A stretch of DNA of 64,000 nt. Origin: Bifidobacterium callimiconis (GTDB lineage Bacteria; Actinomycetota; Actinomycetes; Actinomycetales; Bifidobacteriaceae). Of the stretch, positions 9,789 to 18,863 are shown in pieces (positions within the stretch are counted from its first letter, which is position 1; each line of letters opens with the position of its first letter). The stretch is from positions 372,001 to 436,000 of the forward strand of contig NZ_QXGJ01000001.1 in assembly GCF_003952005.1 (NCBI RefSeq). Direction: 5' to 3'. Under the pieces are notes generated by a model. That model ran no database searches and was not told the DNA's origin. It saw only the letters and a program-made list of their open reading frames with translations. Both the position numbers and the translations under genes were made by a program.

Positions 9789-10553
9789 ATGTTGCCAGCA
9801 GAACGAATGAGCGCGGTGGCTTTCGCCGCGAAGAACTGTGCCCTGGAATCGATGACGATCAGCGGGCGCGCCATGCAGGCCGCCCGCGACTATGAGTCGG
9901 GCATGATCCCTCTTGACGGATTCGTTTCGGCATGTTCGCCGGACGACACCGTCGCGACCCCGAACAACGGCCGGGATATCAGGGATCTGGGAGACGCCGT
10001 GTTCGCCCGTACCGTGGTGTTCGCAAGCCGCCCGGCCTCGGGCGGCGGTCTCGCCGAGCTGCGCGGCATCCACGCCACCCTGTTCGGCGGCGTGCGCACC
10101 GATGCCGGCGAGATCCGCACGCATGACACCACGAGCGCCGCATCGGCCAGCGGCATCGGGGCAAGCTCCCAGGCCTTCTTCCCGGCGGCGCTGTTGGAGA
10201 CCGGCGCGGCGAACATCGCGTCGGAGCTTGCCGAAGCGGGAAATCTCAAATGCCTGGACCGTCCGGTGTTCGTGACCAAGCTCGCCCATTTCTACGATGA
10301 GCTGGGCTATCTGCATCCCTTCGCCTATGGCAATGCGATGACATTGCGCATCTTCGCGTCGCGGCTGGCGCACGCCGCCGGCTGGGATCTCGACTGGGGT
10401 CCGGTGACCCGGGACCAGTATCGCGAGGCGAAGCTGCGCGCCTACAACGGTGATCTGTCCGGATTCTGCGAACTGTTCGACGCGATCGTGCGTCCGGCGA
10501 ATCCGACGCGCGTGTTCCTTATCGCCGGTTGGGATCAGGGTCCGGCGCACTGA
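9789..10553 (+). CDS. Fic-like protein with degenerate active-site motif
   Basis: A 254-residue protein with the Fic helix arrangement: LDRPVFVTKLAHFYDELGYLHPF leading to HPFAYGNAMTLR near residues 176-187. Fic enzymes normally carry HxFx(D/E)GNGRxxR and transfer AMP or other phosphates. Here the invariant His, Phe, Gly-Asn and final Arg remain, but the acidic metal ligand is Tyr and the GR pair is AM. Activity is therefore uncertain. ATG at 9789 follows GGAAGGAAGG by 13 bases; ATG at 9762, which overlaps the GH3 stop, is the alternative. The last 35 bases overlap the end of the convergent EamA gene. Confidence 0.82.
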   Translation: MLPAERMSAVAFAAKNCALESMTISGRAMQAARDYESGMIPLDGFVSACSPDDTVATPNNGRDIRDLGDAVFARTVVFASRPASGGGLAELRGIHATLFGGVRTDAGEIRTHDTTSAASASGIGASSQAFFPAALLETGAANIASELAEAGNLKCLDRPVFVTKLAHFYDELGYLHPFAYGNAMTLRIFASRLAHAAGWDLDWGPVTRDQYREAKLRAYNGDLSGFCELFDAIVRPANPTRVFLIAGWDQGPAH

Positions 10554-11520
10554 CGGCCGGGGCGGCATCGTCGGCATCGCCGTTCTTCGCGCGCTTCCTC
10601 TTCGGCAGGTGCAGTTCGGACAGGAGGATCGCGCAGAAGATCAGCGCGAATCCGATGACCACGGCCACCGTGAGCCGTTCTCCGTAGAAGATGACGGAGA
10701 CGAGCACGCCGAACAGGCTTTCCGTGCTGAGGATGATCGACGCCTGCGAGGTGGGCACGTAGCGGATGGCCACGGTCTGGAAGATCTGCGCGATGATCGT
10801 GGAGCCGATGACCAGATAGGCGAGGCCGGCGATGATCCTCCAGTCCGCCCACGACGGCTCGGGAGACGGTTCGGTTAGGAGCGCGCCGCCGAGGAACAGC
10901 AGCGCGGTGAACACGAACTCCATGAACATGAGTGCCACGGGGTCGAATTTCTTGGCCATGAAGCCCACCGCCACCAGGTTCGCGGCGAAGAAGAATGCGC
11001 CCACTATCGTCACGGCGTCGCCGAAGCTCACGGACAGCAGGCCCGATGCGGCACCCTCGCTGAGCGACACGAATCCGATGCCCACGATGCACACGAACGC
11101 AGCGGCCATGTGCTGCCAGTTGGGCCGGCGGCGCGTGATCGCCCAGATCAGGAACGGCACCATCACGCAATAGGTGTCGGTGAGGAAGGAGTTGCGGCCC
11201 GGGGCGATGGTCTTAAGCCCCTCGAGCTGGAACATGAATCCCAGCCAGTAGGTGACCGCCAGAATCAGTCCGGGAATCACCAGACGACGCAGATCGATCT
11301 TGCGCAGCTTCGGCAGGAAGATCACGCCCATCAGTATGGCCGCCGCCCCTAGGCGGAATGTCATCATCCACTGGGTGGGCACGGTCGTCTGAATGAATTT
11401 GAGGATCGTGTAGCCGGATCCCCATACGGCCGCATTCGTCAACAGCATCAGACGGGCCAACGACGGCGAAATGCCACGGGACCCATCATTCGTCGCGTTC
11501 AGAACCCTGCGCTCCGCCAT
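10519..11520 (-). CDS. EamA/DMT family transporter
   Basis: A 333-residue protein with about ten hydrophobic segments arranged as two EamA repeats, the layout of drug/metabolite transporters (RhaT/YdcZ-like permeases). Recognisable pieces are the N-terminal NAAVWGSGYTILKF and the second repeat's STIIAQIFQTVAIRYVPTSQASIILSTESLFGVL, typical of the family's C-terminal repeat. The charged C-terminus (PKRKRAKNGDADDAAP) is cytoplasmic. Substrate unknown. ATG at 11520 follows a GGGAG element. It overlaps the Fic gene tail-to-tail and is divergent from the GH13 gene. Confidence 0.93.
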   Translation of the reverse strand: MAERRVLNATNDGSRGISPSLARLMLLTNAAVWGSGYTILKFIQTTVPTQWMMTFRLGAAAILMGVIFLPKLRKIDLRRLVIPGLILAVTYWLGFMFQLEGLKTIAPGRNSFLTDTYCVMVPFLIWAITRRRPNWQHMAAAFVCIVGIGFVSLSEGAASGLLSVSFGDAVTIVGAFFFAANLVAVGFMAKKFDPVALMFMEFVFTALLFLGGALLTEPSPEPSWADWRIIAGLAYLVIGSTIIAQIFQTVAIRYVPTSQASIILSTESLFGVLVSVIFYGERLTVAVVIGFALIFCAILLSELHLPKRKRAKNGDADDAAPAVSAPDPDPNRR

Positions 11521-11765
11521 CGCCCTGTGCTCCCACCTGTCTCACGGCCGCGTCTGCCGCGCGGCCACACATCGATAAAGCCGAAGAGATTATATCGAAT
11601 CACGGCCGGCCGCGTTCGTCGGCGCGTTCCGGGAAGAACGACATCACGGACACGCGGTGTCGGTTGCGTTCGTACGGCATCTCGAATCACTATAGAAGTG
11701 AAAGAGATACAGGGAACGGGACGTCACTTCACGGAAAACGACTTCACGGAACAGGAGGCTCCCCC

Positions 11766-13184
11766 ATGGCCGCTGCACAGCACACGACCCCCGATACGAA
11801 CCCTACGAATGGGTTGGACGATACGAAACGGCATCACAACGCCGCGGCCGATAGCGGCATCGACGACGGCAACGGCGGCCCCACGCACGTGCCGCTGCAC
11901 TTTCCCCTAGCCACGCACCCACTGCCGAATTGGGTCCGTCATGGCATCTGGTGGCATATCTACCCGCTGGGATTCGTCGGCGCCGAGATCCGTCCCGCCG
12001 GCGAACGCACGTTCCGCGGCCGCGGTCTCGACTCGTTGATCGACTGGCTGGACTACGCCCGTGATCTGGGCGTCTCCGGTCTGTTGCTCGGTCCGATCTT
12101 CGAATCCTCGTCGCATGGCTACGACACGTTGGACCATATGCATGTGGACGTGCGGCTGGGTGGCGATCCGGCGTTCGATCGGCTCGCCGAAGCCTGCCGT
12201 GACCGCGGACTGCAGCTGGTGCTGGACGGCGTGTTCAATCATGTGGGGCGCGATCATCCCGCCGTGAAGGCCGCGTTGGAGGGCGATGCGAACAGCCCGT
12301 GGGCGGGTCTGGTCCGTACCGGGACCGACGCGGACGGGCATCCCACGCTCGCGGTGTTCGAGGGGCATGACCGTCTGGTGGATCTGGATCATTCGTCGCC
12401 GGCCACGGTGGAGTATGTGACGACGGTGATGAATCATTGGCTGGATCGCGGCGCGTCCGGCTGGAGGCTCGATGCCGCGTATGCCACGGATCCGTCGTTC
12501 TGGGCGAAGGTGCTGCCGCAGGTGAGGCGCACCCACCCGTATTCGTGGATCTTCGGCGAAGTGATCCACGGCGACTATACGCGGATCGTAGCCGATTCGA
12601 CGATGGATTCGGTGACCGAGTACGAGTTGTGGAAGTCCGTGTGGTCGAGTCTGAAGACGCGGAACTTTTTTGAGCTGGACTGGACGCTGCGCCGGCACAA
12701 TGGGTTCCTTGACGCGTTCGTGCCGCAGACGTTCATCGGCAATCATGACGTGACGCGCATCGCCAGTCAGGTCGGCCCGGCCAAGGCGGTGCTTGCGCTG
12801 GCGGTGCTGATGACGGTGGGCGGCGTGCCGAGCATCTACTATGGCGACGAACAGGGGTATACGGGCGTCAAGGAGGAGCGTCTTGGCGGCGACGACGACA
12901 TCCGACCGATGTTTCCCGTCTCCCCCGCCGAACTGTCCGCGTTGGGTGCGCCGATCTATCGGGCGCATCAGGATCTGATCGGTCTGCGTCGACGTCATCC
13001 GTGGCTGGTCGAGGCGCGTACGGAGACGTTGACGCTGACGAATGAACACTACGTGTATCGTTCGGTCTCCGCCGACGGCGCGCACGCGATCACGGTGGAT
13101 CTGGACGTGTCCGACACGCCACGGGTAACGATCGTCGGCGAGGACGGGCAGACGCTGTACCGGATGGAGGGGCTGGAAAACTGA
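11766..13184 (+). CDS. GH13 alpha-amylase family glycosidase
   Basis: A 472-residue intracellular GH13 enzyme without a signal peptide. The four conserved regions are visible: LDGVFNHVG (I), GWRLDAAY with the Asp nucleophile (II), IFGEVIHG with the acid/base Glu (III) and FIGNHDVTRI (IV). The first 60 residues are low-complexity. It is short for the family and lacks an obvious C-terminal beta domain of full size. Likely substrates are malto-oligosaccharides or short alpha-glucosides, which is inference only. ATG at 11766 follows AGGAGG at ideal spacing; the longer open frame upstream is not used. A hairpin lies just past the stop. Confidence 0.94.
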   Translation: MAAAQHTTPDTNPTNGLDDTKRHHNAAADSGIDDGNGGPTHVPLHFPLATHPLPNWVRHGIWWHIYPLGFVGAEIRPAGERTFRGRGLDSLIDWLDYARDLGVSGLLLGPIFESSSHGYDTLDHMHVDVRLGGDPAFDRLAEACRDRGLQLVLDGVFNHVGRDHPAVKAALEGDANSPWAGLVRTGTDADGHPTLAVFEGHDRLVDLDHSSPATVEYVTTVMNHWLDRGASGWRLDAAYATDPSFWAKVLPQVRRTHPYSWIFGEVIHGDYTRIVADSTMDSVTEYELWKSVWSSLKTRNFFELDWTLRRHNGFLDAFVPQTFIGNHDVTRIASQVGPAKAVLALAVLMTVGGVPSIYYGDEQGYTGVKEERLGGDDDIRPMFPVSPAELSALGAPIYRAHQDLIGLRRRHPWLVEARTETLTLTNEHYVYRSVSADGAHAITVDLDVSDTPRVTIVGEDGQTLYRMEGLEN

Positions 13185-13188
13185 CGGA

Positions 13189-13216
13189 TTGGCCTCCCTC
13201 ATCGGAGGGAGGCCAA
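13189..13216. terminator. Hairpin between convergent genes
   Basis: A perfect 12-bp inverted repeat (TTGGCCTCCCTC, loop ATCG) starts four bases after the GH13 stop and lies between it and the convergent phosphatase gene. It lacks a long T-run on the plus strand; on the minus strand TTTT follows a few bases later. It is probably a bidirectional terminator. Confidence 0.75.
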
Positions 13217-13229
13217 TGAAGATCACTGA

Positions 13230-14057
13230 TTACTTGGTGTACTGGTCGAGGTGGTGGTCGACGGCGTGGACTACGTCCACCAGATCGCCGTTGCTGAGCA
13301 GCGGTCGCTGGAATTCGCGCCACGGCTCCACCTTCACTTCCCAGCGGCCGGTCTCCTCGTTGAACACAGGGCGGGCGGTCTGCTCCCAGCGCACGCGCTG
13401 CGAGGTGCGTCCGGTGTTGGGGTCGCGACGGGAGTAGTGCAGGCAGGTGCAGTTGGTGATGGTCCACGCGTCGTCGGAGGTGCGGCGGAGGAACTCCTCG
13501 TCGGAGATGTCCTCGAGGGTGAGCATGAGCGCGAGCATGAAGTCGCCGTGGGTCACGGCCACCACGGATTCGGCCTCGGCACGGCGGTTGAGTGAGGTGA
13601 GCAGGTTGTGCACGCGGTCCTCGGCCACGTCGGCGATGGATTCGCCTGCCGGCGGACGCCAGTACAGCGGATCGGTGCGTTTGAACATCCAGTTGCGCGA
13701 GTAGTTCGTGCGGAACTCCTCCTGGGTGATGGTATTGATCTCACCCCAGGAGCGTTCGCGCAGCACGCGCGTCTCCTCCCATTTGGCCTTGGGCAGCGCC
13801 ATCGTGGCCGCGGTTTCGCGCGTGCGCACGTACGGGGAGACCAGGTAGCGGTCGAACAGCGGCTGCTGGGCGACCAGCCAGCGTCCGATGCAGTCCGCCT
13901 GCTTGCGTCCGGTGGCCGTAAGCCTCCACGACCGGTCGGGGACCGTCACGTTGTCCTGCGTGTACAGGGAGTTGTCGCCCTGCTCGCCGGCTTTGACGAT
14001 CACGTTCGCCTCGGATTCACCGTGGCGGATCACATACAAATCCAACGGCATTCCCAT
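13230..14057 (-). CDS. Histidine phosphatase superfamily protein (phosphoglycerate mutase-like)
   Basis: A 275-residue member of the histidine phosphatase superfamily. The phosphohistidine motif DLYVIRHGESEAN is at the N-terminus; LTATGRKQADCIGRWL, the second Arg (SPYVRTRETAA), and the C-terminal VVAVTHGDFMLAL carrying the second catalytic His are all present. The 40-residue insert after RHGE and the long C-terminus (about residues 215-275, Trp-rich) fit a cytosolic phosphatase rather than glycolytic Pgm. Start ATG 14057 follows GGAGGA by 9 bases; ATG 14108 upstream has no such site. Confidence 0.92.
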   Translation of the reverse strand: MGMPLDLYVIRHGESEANVIVKAGEQGDNSLYTQDNVTVPDRSWRLTATGRKQADCIGRWLVAQQPLFDRYLVSPYVRTRETAATMALPKAKWEETRVLRERSWGEINTITQEEFRTNYSRNWMFKRTDPLYWRPPAGESIADVAEDRVHNLLTSLNRRAEAESVVAVTHGDFMLALMLTLEDISDEEFLRRTSDDAWTITNCTCLHYSRRDPNTGRTSQRVRWEQTARPVFNEETGRWEVKVEPWREFQRPLLSNGDLVDVVHAVDHHLDQYTK

Positions 14058-14343
14058 GCTTGCCGTTCCTCCATTCACTTCGTCGAGAATCTCGAATGTT
14101 CTTTTCACGGTAGCCGATGCGAATGCGCGACACCCACGCGTTCGGCCGGACGGCGAAGAATTTACGTTCCGTCCAGATGATCGTCAAACGACGTTCAGCC
14201 GTCCGACCACGGAAAAGCACAGACCCCGAAGTTCGCGAAAGACTATTGTGCAACCATCCCGACGTCGCTAGATTGGTGTCGGTTAGGGATTTTTCCGCAT
14301 ATTCCGCATATGGGGACATATTTTTTCAAGGGAAACGAGGATC

Positions 14344-15006
14344 ATGACGCAGCAGGACAACGCTACGACCGCCTCCACGAACGCAACGAAGACCAAGGGA
14401 ACGACGGCCGCGCGATCCGGCCGGCTGTCCGTGCCGGACCTCATCACGATCGGCGTGTTCACGGCGTTGTATTTCGTGCTGGTAGCGGTCGCCACGCTGA
14501 TCAGCACGGTCGCGTTCGTCGGATTCGCGTCGATCTTCCTGCCGGCGATCGCCGCGCTCATCTCCGGCTGCGTGTACATGCTGCTGGCCACCAAGGTGGG
14601 CAAGTTCGGCGCGATCACAGTGATGGGCGCGGTGATCGGACTGTTCCTGTTCGTATCCGGCCATTTCGTATTGTCGTTCATCGCCAGCATCGTGTTCCCC
14701 GTGATCGCCGATCTGATCGCCAGGGCAGGCGCCTACCGGAATCGTGCCGGCCTGCTGGCCAGCTACGTGGTGTTCTCATACGGGCTGACCGGCCCGATCC
14801 TGCCGCTGTGGTTCATGAAGGACGCCTATGTGGCGAGCCTGCAGGCGCGCGGTAAGGACGCCGCATACATCGACGGCGTGTTCTCACATATCAATACCGG
14901 CACGTTCGTGATCTCCATGGTGGCCATCGCCATGTGTGCGCTGGTCGGCGGCTGGTTCGGCCAGCGCGTGCTGCGCAGGCATTTCGTCAAAGCGGGAATC
15001 GTCTGA
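14344..15006 (+). CDS. ECF transporter substrate-binding S component, MptD family
   Basis: A 220-residue membrane protein with about five or six hydrophobic helices after a Thr-rich cytosolic N-terminus. It resembles the MptD/Trep_Strep family of S components (SVPDLITIGVFTALYFVL, FLPAIAALISGCVYMLLATKVGKFG), which pair with EcfT and EcfA to import a small molecule that is not known for this family. The T and A components follow immediately, so this is a dedicated group I-type ECF system. A weak GAGG site precedes ATG 14344. Confidence 0.92.
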   Translation: MTQQDNATTASTNATKTKGTTAARSGRLSVPDLITIGVFTALYFVLVAVATLISTVAFVGFASIFLPAIAALISGCVYMLLATKVGKFGAITVMGAVIGLFLFVSGHFVLSFIASIVFPVIADLIARAGAYRNRAGLLASYVVFSYGLTGPILPLWFMKDAYVASLQARGKDAAYIDGVFSHINTGTFVISMVAIAMCALVGGWFGQRVLRRHFVKAGIV

Positions 15007-15009
15007 CCG

Positions 15010-15711
15010 ATGGCGTCGCATCCCCTGGCGCTGGATCCGCGCACCAAGCTGTTCATGCTGCTGCTGGCGAATCTGCTGCTGTTCTTCCACGTGCACACGC
15101 ATACCGAGATCATGCTGGTGGCGTTGACGCTGCTGCCGATGCTGCCCGCCGGACGGTGGCGCATGGCGTTGCGGCTCGGTGTGACGTATGCGGTGCTGGT
15201 GGCCGTAAGCTATCTGGTGCCGGCCGATTCGCCGAACCCGTGGCTGCACCTGCTGGCGTTGCTGGCGGTCGGCCTGCGCATGATGATGCCATGTTTCATC
15301 ACCGGCGCATACGCGTTCTCCACCACGCGGACCAGTGAGTTCGTGTGCGCGATGCGGCGAATGCACGTGCCGGAAACGATCGTAATCCCGTGCATGGTGG
15401 TGATTCGCTTCTTTCCCACGATCGTGCAGGACTATCGGCAGATCCGTGCCGCCATGGCGTTGCGCGGCGTGGCCGAGGGCCGGTTCGCGCTGGTGCGGCA
15501 TCCGATGCAGTCGTTGGAATACGTGCTGGTGCCGCTCATGATGAACGCGGCCAACGTGGCGCAGGACCTGTCCGTGGCCGCACTGACCAAGGGCCTGGGG
15601 CGTCCGGGAACGCACACCTCACTGACCATGATCCGCATGAGACCGCTCGACTGGCTGACCATGATCGTGTGCGCGACCCCGCTCGTGCTCGACATCATAG
15701 GAGTGCTATGA
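15010..15711 (+). CDS. ECF transporter transmembrane T component
   Basis: A 233-residue EcfT/CbiQ-family protein. Several membrane helices (for example LFMLLLANLLLFFH) precede the coupling region with the family signatures RAAMALRGVAEGR (Ala-Arg-Gly-type motif) and LTKGLGRPGTH, which bind the ATPases. The gene starts 3 bases after the S component and its stop overlaps the ATPase start (ATGA). It couples ATP hydrolysis by the next gene product to movement of the S component. Confidence 0.94.
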   Translation: MASHPLALDPRTKLFMLLLANLLLFFHVHTHTEIMLVALTLLPMLPAGRWRMALRLGVTYAVLVAVSYLVPADSPNPWLHLLALLAVGLRMMMPCFITGAYAFSTTRTSEFVCAMRRMHVPETIVIPCMVVIRFFPTIVQDYRQIRAAMALRGVAEGRFALVRHPMQSLEYVLVPLMMNAANVAQDLSVAALTKGLGRPGTHTSLTMIRMRPLDWLTMIVCATPLVLDIIGVL

Positions 15712-17282
15712 CCGACGACACCAACGACATCATGAACGACGCAGTGGAAACCACAGCCATCGAGACTTCACGGGTCACGTTCCGCTACGGTTCGGGCGGC
15801 GATGGCGCGGCACGGGACGAACCGACGCGGCACACCGCATTGCATGACGTCTCGCTGCGCATCCGCCCGGGAGAATGCGTAGTGCTGTGCGGCCGCAGCG
15901 GCTGCGGCAAGACCTCGTACACGCGACTGGTCAACGGTCTGATTCCCACGTTCTTCACCGGTGAGCTGACCGGCACGCATCATACGGCCGACCTGGCCTC
16001 CGGAAGCCCGGTCGACGCGTTCACGCCGATCGTCGGCAGCGTGTTCCAGAACCCCAAGACCCAGTACTTCAACGCCGACACCACGTCGGAACTGGCGTTC
16101 CCCTGCGAGAACATGGGGATGCCCGCCGACGAGATCCGCCGCCGCATGGCCGAGACGGTTCGGCGGTTCGGCATCGAACCGCTGCTCAACCGCAGCGTGT
16201 TCCGACTGTCCGGCGGCCAGAAGCAGCGTCTCGCCGTGGCGGCGGCCACCATGCTGCGACCGCCGATCATGGTGTTGGACGAGCCGACCGGCAATCTCGA
16301 CGCCCGATCGATCGACGAACTGCACGACATGATCGCACGGCTCAAGGAGTCCGGCACGACCGTGCTGATTGCCGAGCACCGTCTGGCATGGTGCCGTGAT
16401 CTCGCCGATCGGTTCGTCGTGTTCGAGCATGGCCGCGTGATCGGCAACTATCCGGCACGTGACTTTCTGGTGCTCTCCCCCGAAACGATCATGAGCATGG
16501 GTCTGCGCGCGCTGGACATACGCCCGTACCGTGCCGTCGTGGAGGCGAAACGACAGACTTCCGACTCACTGCACAGGCGTGATGACGAAACCGCATCGGC
16601 ACCGGCGCTGCGCACCCGCATGCTGCGCATCGGCTATGGTCGGCGTCCGCACGGGTTTCGGCCGTTCGGCACACGGCCGAAGCCCGGCGATTTTCTGCGC
16701 GACGTTCCCGATCTGACGCTCCGCGCCGGTCGTATCACGGCGCTGATGGGCGGCAACGGCACCGGCAAAAGCACACTGGTGCGCACGCTGTGCGGCCTGC
16801 TGCGGCCGATCGGAGGCAGCATCCTGTGGAACGGCAGGCCAGTGAAGGCGCACGCCCTGACCCGCAAGGCGTTTCTGGTGATGCAGGACGTGAACTATCA
16901 GCTGTTCACCGACAGCGTGCGCGAGGAGCTCATGCTCGGACTCGATGAGAACGATCCGGCGGTCGGGAAACGCTGCGAGCGCCTCCTACGCGATCTGGAC
17001 CTCGAAACGCTGGCCGACCGGCATCCGATGAGCCTATCCGGCGGGGAGAAGCAGCGCACGGCCATCGCGTCGGCGCTGATGTGCGGCAAGGAGCTGATCG
17101 TGCTGGACGAGCCGACCAGCGGACTTGACCGGTTCCACATGCGTCAGGTGGGGCTATTGCTGCAACGGCTGAAACGTGCCGGGCGCATCGTCGTCGTGGT
17201 CACGCATGACGAGGAGCTGGCCGCCGACTGGTGCGACGACGTGATCGACTTGGATCCCGTCGAGACGTCGTCGTCCATATGA
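15708..17282 (+). CDS. ECF transporter ATPase, two ABC domains fused
   Basis: A 524-residue protein containing two complete ABC ATPase domains. Domain 1 (about 15-260) has Walker A GRSGCGKTS, signature LSGGQKQRLA and Walker B IMVLDEPTGNLD. Domain 2 (about 300-520) has GGNGTGKST, LSGGEKQRTA and LIVLDEPTSGLD. It therefore replaces the separate EcfA1/EcfA2 pair. The ATG overlaps the T-component stop (ATGA), completing an S-T-A operon. The open frame reads further upstream but through the T gene. Both ATP sites look intact. Confidence 0.95.
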   Translation: MTDDTNDIMNDAVETTAIETSRVTFRYGSGGDGAARDEPTRHTALHDVSLRIRPGECVVLCGRSGCGKTSYTRLVNGLIPTFFTGELTGTHHTADLASGSPVDAFTPIVGSVFQNPKTQYFNADTTSELAFPCENMGMPADEIRRRMAETVRRFGIEPLLNRSVFRLSGGQKQRLAVAAATMLRPPIMVLDEPTGNLDARSIDELHDMIARLKESGTTVLIAEHRLAWCRDLADRFVVFEHGRVIGNYPARDFLVLSPETIMSMGLRALDIRPYRAVVEAKRQTSDSLHRRDDETASAPALRTRMLRIGYGRRPHGFRPFGTRPKPGDFLRDVPDLTLRAGRITALMGGNGTGKSTLVRTLCGLLRPIGGSILWNGRPVKAHALTRKAFLVMQDVNYQLFTDSVREELMLGLDENDPAVGKRCERLLRDLDLETLADRHPMSLSGGEKQRTAIASALMCGKELIVLDEPTSGLDRFHMRQVGLLLQRLKRAGRIVVVVTHDEELAADWCDDVIDLDPVETSSSI

Positions 17283-17392
17283 TCGTCCAATTCCCCGATA
17301 CCGGGCTCCGTCTGATTTGACGAATCACGCCGATTCCACCACAATGCGTTGAGGATTTTCGGACATTCAACGGCAAAGGGAGGACTGGCCTC

Positions 17393-18787
17393 ATGGCGGA
17401 TAAGAGGAACGCGACGACGGGCGTCACGGCACTGAACGGGCGCAACCGCGTATTGGCCACGTTCACGTTCTTCTCCATGTTCTTCGGCGCGGGCAATCTG
17501 ATCTTCCCGCCGTTCGTGGGCGCGCAGGCCGGCGATCATACGGTGCCCGCCTCGATCGGCTTCATCGTTTCGGCGGTGGGTCTGCCGATCCTCGGCGTGG
17601 TGGCGGTATCGTTCGCCGGAGGCTTCGAGCGTCTGGCGAACCGCGTATCCGGCAAATTCGCGTTCCTGCTGGGCATGGCCATCATTCTGACCATCGGCCC
17701 GTGCTTCGCCATCCCGCGTACGGCCACCACATCGTTCGAGATGGCGGTCGTGCCGTTCACCGCCGACCTGCCGAGAGGCTGGACGCAGTTCGCGTATTCG
17801 CTGGTGTTCTTCGCCGTGTCGTATCTGCTCTCGCAGCATCCGGAGAAGCTGTCGAAGACGCTGGGACGCTTCATGGGCCCGCTGCTGCTGGCGCTGATCG
17901 CGATCCTGTTCGTCTTCTGTGTGATACGGCATCCGGGCGGGTTCGCCGCTCCGATGGGCGACTATGCCACCGGACAGGCGGCGCGCGGCTTCCTTGACGG
18001 CTACCAGACGATGGACCTGCTGGCGGCGCTGTACTTCGGCATCGTGATCTCCGCGAACGTGCGATCGATGGGCGTGGATGACGAAACGCAGGTGCGGCGC
18101 GAGACCGCGCTCGCCGGCGTGGGCACGGGCCTGCTGCTTATCGTGATCTACGGCGTGCTGGCCTATATGGGCGCGGTGTCCGGCTCCCTCGCCACGATCG
18201 ATCCGTCGCATGACACGGGCGCGACGGTGCTGACGAATCTGACAAGTGCGCTGTTCGGCCCGTTCGGCACCGCGTTCGTGGGTCTGGTGTTCATCATCGC
18301 CTGTCTGAACGTGTGCACGGGTCTGATCTCCACGTGCGGCACCTATTTCCAGAACCACTTCCCCACCGTGGCCGGCCGCCGCATGAACTACCGTCGTTGG
18401 GGCGCGGTGTTCACGGTCTTCAGTTTCGTGGTGTCGAACGCCGGTCTGAGCATGATCATCAAGGTGTCGGTGCCGGTGCTGGCGGCGCTCTATCCGATCG
18501 CCATCGTGCTGGTGGCGCTGGCATTGGTCGACCGCGTATTCTCCTCGCGGTTCCCGCGCGTGTACTTCTGGACGGTGCTGCTGACGGGAGTGACGGCCGC
18601 GTTGAACTGCGTGGCGAGTCTGGTCGCCGTGTTCGGCGGTTCGCTGCCGTGGCTGGACGCCGCTCTGGCATTGTTGCCGCTCGCCGACGCCCAGCTTGGA
18701 TGGCTGTGTCCTGCGATCATCGGTCTGCTGCTCGGTGTGATCGACAGTCGTATCCGCCCTGTGTCCAATTCGTCCGATCAGGCCTGA
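17393..18787 (+). CDS. brnQ: Branched-chain amino acid carrier BrnQ (LIVCS family)
   Basis: A 464-residue secondary transporter for Leu/Ile/Val with about twelve hydrophobic segments. The N-terminal FTFFSMFFGAGNLIFPPFVG is diagnostic of the LIVCS family, as are the GRFMGPLLLALIAILF and CLNVCTGLISTCGTYF regions. Length is normal for BrnQ. ATG at 17393 follows GGGAGG. It is separated from the ECF operon by 110 bases and is probably transcribed on its own; a hairpin lies beyond the stop. Confidence 0.95.
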   Translation: MADKRNATTGVTALNGRNRVLATFTFFSMFFGAGNLIFPPFVGAQAGDHTVPASIGFIVSAVGLPILGVVAVSFAGGFERLANRVSGKFAFLLGMAIILTIGPCFAIPRTATTSFEMAVVPFTADLPRGWTQFAYSLVFFAVSYLLSQHPEKLSKTLGRFMGPLLLALIAILFVFCVIRHPGGFAAPMGDYATGQAARGFLDGYQTMDLLAALYFGIVISANVRSMGVDDETQVRRETALAGVGTGLLLIVIYGVLAYMGAVSGSLATIDPSHDTGATVLTNLTSALFGPFGTAFVGLVFIIACLNVCTGLISTCGTYFQNHFPTVAGRRMNYRRWGAVFTVFSFVVSNAGLSMIIKVSVPVLAALYPIAIVLVALALVDRVFSSRFPRVYFWTVLLTGVTAALNCVASLVAVFGGSLPWLDAALALLPLADAQLGWLCPAIIGLLLGVIDSRIRPVSNSSDQA

Positions 18788-18807
18788 CACGGGACGGCAC
18801 CTGATAT

Positions 18808-18847
18808 TCGTTCGTCCGACCGTACGTGATCGTCGGCCGGACGAATA
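18808..18847. terminator. Hairpin between brnQ and the convergent SDR gene
   Basis: An inverted repeat TTCGTCCGACCG / CGGCCGGACGAA (one mismatch, loop about 11) sits between the two convergent stop codons. No clear T-run, so its activity as a terminator is likely but not certain. Confidence 0.6.
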
Positions 18848-18863
18848 CGACTATCGATAACAG

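Noticed and set aside
10519..10553. Fic-EamA overlap as a frameshift or assembly fault
   Set aside because: Both proteins end naturally within the overlap; convergent overlaps of this size occur normally.
11907..13226. 439-codon minus-strand frame
   Set aside because: Antisense to the GH13 gene; GH13 regions I-IV are intact on the plus strand.
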